A DNA stretch of 64,000 nucleotides from Roseburia sp. (GTDB lineage Bacteria > Bacillota > Clostridia > Lachnospirales > Lachnospiraceae): positions 22,764 through 86,763 of the forward strand of contig JAMOZS010000005.1 in the NCBI GenBank assembly GCA_023667765.1. The letters are read 5' to 3'. Below the pieces are notes generated by a model that had not been told where the DNA came from, searched no databases, and saw only the letters and a program-made list of their open reading frames with translations. Every line of letters begins with the position of its first letter. Within the stretch, counting starts at the first letter, position 1. The position numbers were made by a program, and so were the translations under genes. Positions 60,338-64,000 of this stretch are shown piece after piece.

Positions 60338-61855
60338 TTAAGTCTGTACTGCATTAGCCTGTACCACATGGTCTGTCTGGCTCCCCAGATAATAAAAGCC
60401 ATGACATTCCTCCAGCTTCACAAATACGAGCCGACCCACCTGGTCTGCCTGCCCGGGGAAATGCACCAGCGTATTATTAGACATACGCCCTGTGAGAAGC
60501 ACGCTTCCCCGGGGAGCCCGCAGCTGCCTGAGCGTCTCCGGTGCATTAACGCTGTCATTTATCTCCTCCGCCAGTACCTCGCAGGTCTGACCCTGATATT
60601 TCGACACCTGCTCTCTTGCCGTCTCCTGAACGCATTTTAATACTCTGTCGAAGCTCTCATGAGCCTCCTTCTCCGGCACCTGTTCCTTATCCGCCGCAGG
60701 CGTTCCTGTCCTTCTGGAATAGAGAAAAGTAAAGGCATTATCATACTTTACTTTCCTGATAACCTCTATGGTTTCCTCCACATCCTCAGGCGTTTCTCCC
60801 GGATAGCCCACAATGATATCCGTAGTGATGGCAATATCCGGAATCTCCCTGCGTATTTTCTCTGCCAGAGCCAGATACTGCTCCTTCGTATACCTGCGAT
60901 TCATATCCTTCAAAATCCTGCTGGAACCCGACTGCAAAGGCAGATGCAGGTGGCGGCAGATTTTGTTGGACTCCTTCATAACCTGTATCAGTTCATCCGA
61001 CAAATCCTTCGGATGGGAAGTCATAAACCGGATACGTTTTATCCCCTGAATTTTCTCTATTTCACGCAGAAGCTGCGCAAAGGTAACGGGCTCCTCCAGA
61101 TTCTTCCCATAAGAATTTACATTCTGTCCCAGCAGCATAACCTCCACTACACCGTCTGCCGCCAGTCTTTCTATCTCTCTGATGATATCTTTGGGATTAC
61201 GGCTCCGCTCACGCCCTCTGACATAGGGTACAATACAATAGCTGCAGAAATTATTACAGCCGAACATAATATTGATACCGGATTTAAAGGGGTATTTGCG
61301 CTCCACCGGCAAATCCTCCACAACAGTATCCGTATCCTCCCAGATATCAATCAGCATGCCCTCGTTCTGATACATACGATATAAGAGCTCTGCAAATTTA
61401 TAAATATTATGCGTGCCAAAAATCAAGTCTACAAAGCTATAACTGGACTTCAGCTTTTCAATGACCGAGGGCTCCTGCATCATACAGCCGCAAAGAGCAA
61501 TCCTCATGTCAGGATTCTTACGCTTGTAGCCATTTAAGACGCCCAGTCTGCCATATACCTTCTGATTGGCATTATCCCTTACAGTACAGGTATTGTAGAT
61601 GACAAAATCAGCATTCTCATCCTCTGTTCCCTCATAGCCTATCCGTTCCAGAATACCCGCCAGCTTCTCGGAATCCCGGGCATTCATCTGACAGCCGAAG
61701 GTCTGAACACAGGATTTGGGTAAGCGGCCTTTTTTCCGTTCAAAATCCTTTACCCACTCACGGCATTTTGCCATATAATAGTATTGCCTGGCCGGTTCCT
61801 CTGTGGGCGGGCATGCATTTATATCTATTTTGTCTAAATCAATTTTGTTATACAT
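60338..61855 (-). CDS. miaB: tRNA-i6A37 methylthiotransferase MiaB
   Basis: MiaB is a radical-SAM enzyme that turns i6A37 into ms2i6A37. The 505-aa protein has an N-terminal MTTase domain (QTFGCQMNARDSEK with auxiliary Fe-S cysteines), radical-SAM CNNFCSYC and a C-terminal TRAM domain. The 48 residues before QTFGC are a longer extension than in E. coli, common in Clostridia. It shares the i6A substrate made by MiaA. Confidence 0.96.
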   Translation of the reverse strand: MYNKIDLDKIDINACPPTEEPARQYYYMAKCREWVKDFERKKGRLPKSCVQTFGCQMNARDSEKLAGILERIGYEGTEDENADFVIYNTCTVRDNANQKVYGRLGVLNGYKRKNPDMRIALCGCMMQEPSVIEKLKSSYSFVDLIFGTHNIYKFAELLYRMYQNEGMLIDIWEDTDTVVEDLPVERKYPFKSGINIMFGCNNFCSYCIVPYVRGRERSRNPKDIIREIERLAADGVVEVMLLGQNVNSYGKNLEEPVTFAQLLREIEKIQGIKRIRFMTSHPKDLSDELIQVMKESNKICRHLHLPLQSGSSRILKDMNRRYTKEQYLALAEKIRREIPDIAITTDIIVGYPGETPEDVEETIEVIRKVKYDNAFTFLYSRRTGTPAADKEQVPEKEAHESFDRVLKCVQETAREQVSKYQGQTCEVLAEEINDSVNAPETLRQLRAPRGSVLLTGRMSNNTLVHFPGQADQVGRLVFVKLEECHGFYYLGSQTDHVVQANAVQT

Positions 61856-61887
61856 TTCTCTTGATTTTTCCTCTATATTTGTATTTC

Positions 61888-62109
61888 CTAATCCCAGTTT
61901 ATTGCTTCATGTGATATCGTTCCATTTACTATCCGGTCTTCTCGTCCAGCTCTTAATGCCTCTAATTCTTCCGGTTCAGGAACCAACTCTATCAAATTTT
62001 TTAACATCTCCAAAAGGTATTTTTCAATTGCTTCTTTCAGACGTTTCTTCGTTGGTTTATTGACCGCATCCATATATTTTACTGAATTTTTACTATATTC
62101 CATTTTCAA
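61888..62109 (-). CDS. Short chimeric toxin/antitoxin-like protein, probably a remnant
   Basis: A 73-aa protein. Residues 1-30 (MKMEYSKNSVKYMDAV, KPTKKRLKEAIEK) resemble the start of RelE/ParE toxins. Residues 45-73 (PEPEELEALRAGREDR, SHEAINWD) resemble the acidic tail of the partner antitoxin. The catalytic core of the toxin is missing. TTG 62107-62109 has AAGGAG nine bases upstream; ATG 62101-62103 is the alternative. It has a strong promoter and lies 32 bp before miaB. It may be a deletion product of tandem toxin-antitoxin pairs or a free-standing small protein. Confidence 0.55.
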   Translation of the reverse strand: MKMEYSKNSVKYMDAVNKPTKKRLKEAIEKYLLEMLKNLIELVPEPEELEALRAGREDRIVNGTISHEAINWD

Positions 62110-62244
62110 TAATTTCTTCTCCTTTTCGGCATCTTTTCGGAAGCCTGCTTACTCACACCTGCTGACATTCAAATGTTATTACAACACAATCTTCCTTTAT
62201 CTTTTTCCTTTTTACTACCTATCATTTCCCCGCTTCACTGTGCC

Positions 62245-62273
62245 ATTATATACTAAAAACAGGATTTATTCAA
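62245..62273 (-). promoter_or_regulatory. Promoter before the chimeric gene and miaB
   Basis: Minus strand: TTGAAT, 17 bases, TATAAT. It yields a leader of about 130 nt, and the transcript could run on into miaB. Confidence 0.65.
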
Positions 62274-62276
62274 TGT

Positions 62277-63647
62277 TCAAATAGGTTTATATCTCAATAT
62301 TTCCCGGCAGGCCTCTCCTGAGAGAACCAGCACGCACAATAGATTCGGTATTGCCATAAGCCCGTTGCAGATATCCGAAAAATTCCACACCAGCTGCAGG
62401 GAACATACTGCTCCCACAAAAGTAGTCAGGCCGTATATCATACGATACCAGATACATTTTCCGCTGCCGCCTGCGATAAATTCAAAAGCCTTTTCTCCCT
62501 GATAAGCCCAGCCGATAATCGTGGCAAAGGCAAATAATGTAATGCTGATACTCACAAACGTACTGCCGAATCCTCCAAGGCTTCCCTCAAAAGCGGCAAT
62601 AATCATGGCCGTTCCATCCGCTCCCATCCCCTCTGCGCTCCCTCCTCCAAGTACGCCGCTTACCGCCAACGTAAGACCCGAAATCAGACAGATGACCATG
62701 GTATCCAGAAATACCCCTGTCATACTGATATAGCCCTGGCGCACCGGGTCATCCGTATGAGCTGCAGCCGCACTGATTCCTGCCGCTCCCAGTCCGGCTT
62801 CATTGGAAAATACGCCTCGGGAAACACCCCATCTCAAGGATTGCATCACACTGACCGTCACACTTCCGAACAGCCCTCCCCGCAAAGCCTGAGGCGCAAA
62901 AGCCGCCTCCAAAATACCTATCAACGCAAAGGGCAGCTTATCTAAATGTATCAGAATAACCCAGGAGCATCCCATCAGATAAAACAAACCCATAAACGGC
63001 ACAAGGATTCCGGTAACTCTGGTGACACTTTTTACGCCTCCCAGAACCACTAAGATGGTTACGATGCATAAAACCATGCCGATTTTCCTTACGTCCCAGT
63101 GAAAGCTTGTATGTAAAGCCGCAGCTATGGAATTAGACTGTACCATATTCCCCATACCAAAGGAGGCCAGCACCGCAAAGAACGCATAGATAACTCCCAG
63201 TTTTGCACCGATTTTTTTCAACGGAAAAGCTGCCCGCAGAGTATACATCGGCCCGCCGGCAGCCTCTCCCTTATCATTCTTTTCCCGATATTTCACCGAA
63301 AGCATGCTTTCTACCAGCTTGGTAGACATGCCAAGAAGGCTGGACACCATCATCCAGAAAAGCGCCCCCGGCCCGCCCAGAACCATGGCTGTAGCCACGC
63401 CCACAATATTTCCTGTCCCAATCGTGGCGGCAAGCTCTGTGGTCAGCGCAGACAAGGGGCTTACTCCCTCCCCAGAATGATTTGTCTGCCCGCCAAACAC
63501 ATAGCCCAATGCCCGTTTCAGCTCTCTGACAGGCAAAAAACGCAGCCGCAGCATCAAATATATCCCCGTGCCCAGCATCAGGCACAATAGGCCCGGCCCC
63601 CAGACTATTTCATCTAAACGATTTATCCACTCCTCCAATAACCTCAA
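62277..63647 (-). CDS. Sodium:alanine/glycine symporter (AGCS family)
   Basis: A 456-aa AGCS-family amino acid symporter with about eleven helices. Family motifs are GEGVSPLSALTTELAATIGTGNIVGVATA, GGPMYTL, and WGVSRGVFSNEAGLG. It imports alanine, glycine or a related small amino acid with sodium. TTG 63645-63647 is the start, with GGGAGG about seven bases upstream. No glycine riboswitch is visible in its short leader. Confidence 0.93.
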   Translation of the reverse strand: MRLLEEWINRLDEIVWGPGLLCLMLGTGIYLMLRLRFLPVRELKRALGYVFGGQTNHSGEGVSPLSALTTELAATIGTGNIVGVATAMVLGGPGALFWMMVSSLLGMSTKLVESMLSVKYREKNDKGEAAGGPMYTLRAAFPLKKIGAKLGVIYAFFAVLASFGMGNMVQSNSIAAALHTSFHWDVRKIGMVLCIVTILVVLGGVKSVTRVTGILVPFMGLFYLMGCSWVILIHLDKLPFALIGILEAAFAPQALRGGLFGSVTVSVMQSLRWGVSRGVFSNEAGLGAAGISAAAAHTDDPVRQGYISMTGVFLDTMVICLISGLTLAVSGVLGGGSAEGMGADGTAMIIAAFEGSLGGFGSTFVSISITLFAFATIIGWAYQGEKAFEFIAGGSGKCIWYRMIYGLTTFVGAVCSLQLVWNFSDICNGLMAIPNLLCVLVLSGEACREILRYKPI

Positions 63648-63707
63648 AATTATGCCTCCCGCCCTATCCTATAGGGAAGCCCGCCCTGTTGTGCGGACAC
63701 TCGATTC

Positions 63708-63736
63708 TCTATAAAATATATCAGGGAGGAAGGCAA
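63708..63736 (-). promoter_or_regulatory. Possible promoter of the AGCS symporter
   Basis: Minus strand: TTGCCT, 17 bases, TATAGA. It is a modest match, about 60 bp before the start codon. Confidence 0.35.
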
Positions 63737-63750
63737 TTTATGCTTTAAGA

Positions 63751-63909
63751 TTAATCACATCTCTCACACATATCAAAGCCGGGATTAAAGGCATAGAAGT
63801 TCTTGCTGTTTAACTGATCCGTGGTGAAACGCAATGCTTCACCAAAACGGGAAGATGGAAGTAAATTTATCTGTTGATCTTCTGCATTTTCTTTATAATA
63901 GATTGCCAA
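63751..63909 (-). other. Open frame overlapping the RelE/ParE toxin tail, 52 aa
   Basis: A frame ending in AFNPGFDMCERCD (two Cys in CERC) is open from a TAG at 63982-63984; its first usable start is TTG 63907-63909 with no good ribosome site. It overlaps the last codons of the toxin gene in another frame. It could be a real small protein, the tail of a decayed gene, or chance. Confidence 0.2.
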
Positions 63910-64000
63910 TACATACGGTCTTTCAAGACCCGAATTACCGTAATCGTGGAATCTTCTACGACAAAGAAGATTAAATATGTACTATAAGGCTTAAAATAAA
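63867..64000 (-). CDS. RelE/ParE family toxin, C-terminal part
   Basis: The last 44 codons of a toxin whose start lies beyond the right edge. The frame YLIFFVVEDSTITVIRVLKDRMYW matches the C-terminal strands of RelE/ParE toxins, where the VIRVLxxR segment carries the basic residue. RelE types cut mRNA on the ribosome and ParE types block gyrase; the two cannot be separated from this fragment. The antitoxin should lie upstream, outside the window. Confidence 0.7.
   Translation of the reverse strand, partial: YFKPYSTYLIFFVVEDSTITVIRVLKDRMYWQSIIKKMQKINR

Noticed and set aside
62110-62240. 20-codon frame (MSAGVSKQASEKMPKRRRNY) in the leader of the chimeric gene
   Set aside because: No ribosome site and too short to judge; possible decayed antitoxin start but not supportable.
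63648-63750. Glycine riboswitch or other metabolite sensor before the AGCS symporter
   Set aside because: The ~100-nt leader shows only a small CCCTAT/ATAGGG hairpin and none of the conserved glycine-aptamer segments.
1-64000. CRISPR arrays, tRNA or rRNA genes, complete insertion sequences
   Set aside because: None was recognised on either strand; no spaced direct-repeat series, cloverleaf or transposase was seen.

Overview
The window reads as chromosomal DNA of a Gram-positive, endospore-forming Clostridia species, most likely a Lachnospiraceae member. This is inferred from the L27 N-terminal extension paired with the Prp protease, the GerW/YtfJ spore protein, FakA/DegV, Asp23, SepF, ZapA, a divergent MreB and the order of housekeeping clusters. 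Nearly every gene is on the minus strand; only rpmB, lexA and a small DUF378 gene are on the plus strand. No rRNA, tRNA, CRISPR array or complete insertion sequence was seen.

Layout from left to right: the start of coaD with rsmD and a second type II topoisomerase pair (parC, parE), where parE carries an apparent one-base frameshift near its start (1-4.9 kb). Next come degV, recG, fakA and asp23, divergent from rpmB (5-10.7 kb). A mixed block follows: a coiled-coil/J-domain protein, a 46-aa membrane peptide, gerW, DUF2953, a Nudix hydrolase, a PBP/FtsW pair, a U32 peptidase-like protein and zapA (10.8-19.4 kb). Then ruvB, ruvA and a 53-aa gene, and an SOS island in which lexA diverges from a LysM/YneA-like gene with LexA boxes between them (19.5-22.7 kb). 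A cytidylate-kinase-like gene and a complete branched-chain amino acid ABC transporter follow (22.8-28.5 kb).

The centre holds a ribosome-biogenesis block (rsfS, yqeK, nadD, yhbY, obgE, rpmA, prp, rplU; 29-33.5 kb), a second cytidylate-kinase-like gene, rluD-like, lspA and aroB, then sepF, yggS, an HlyD-like protein and a P-loop protein (33.6-40.3 kb). From 40.3 to 50.9 kb lies a morphogenesis island: D-Ala-D-Ala carboxypeptidase, mgsA, rodA, minE, minD, minC, a very large class B PBP, mreD, mreC, mreB and radC. After that come a PLP enzyme, miaA, mutL, mutS, a SulP transporter and miaB (51-61.9 kb). The right edge is more accessory: a short chimeric toxin/antitoxin-like gene, a sodium:alanine symporter and the tail of a RelE/ParE-family toxin.

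The strongest leads are the parE frameshift; a 231-bp imperfect palindrome with internal hairpins between mutS and the SulP gene; the toxin/antitoxin-like chimera before miaB; three intrinsic terminators placed within a few tens of bases of the next start codon; and two unusual cell-shape proteins, an MreB with an altered phosphate-2 motif and a PBP with an insert of about 250 residues. No clearly new multi-gene system is proven by the sequence alone.
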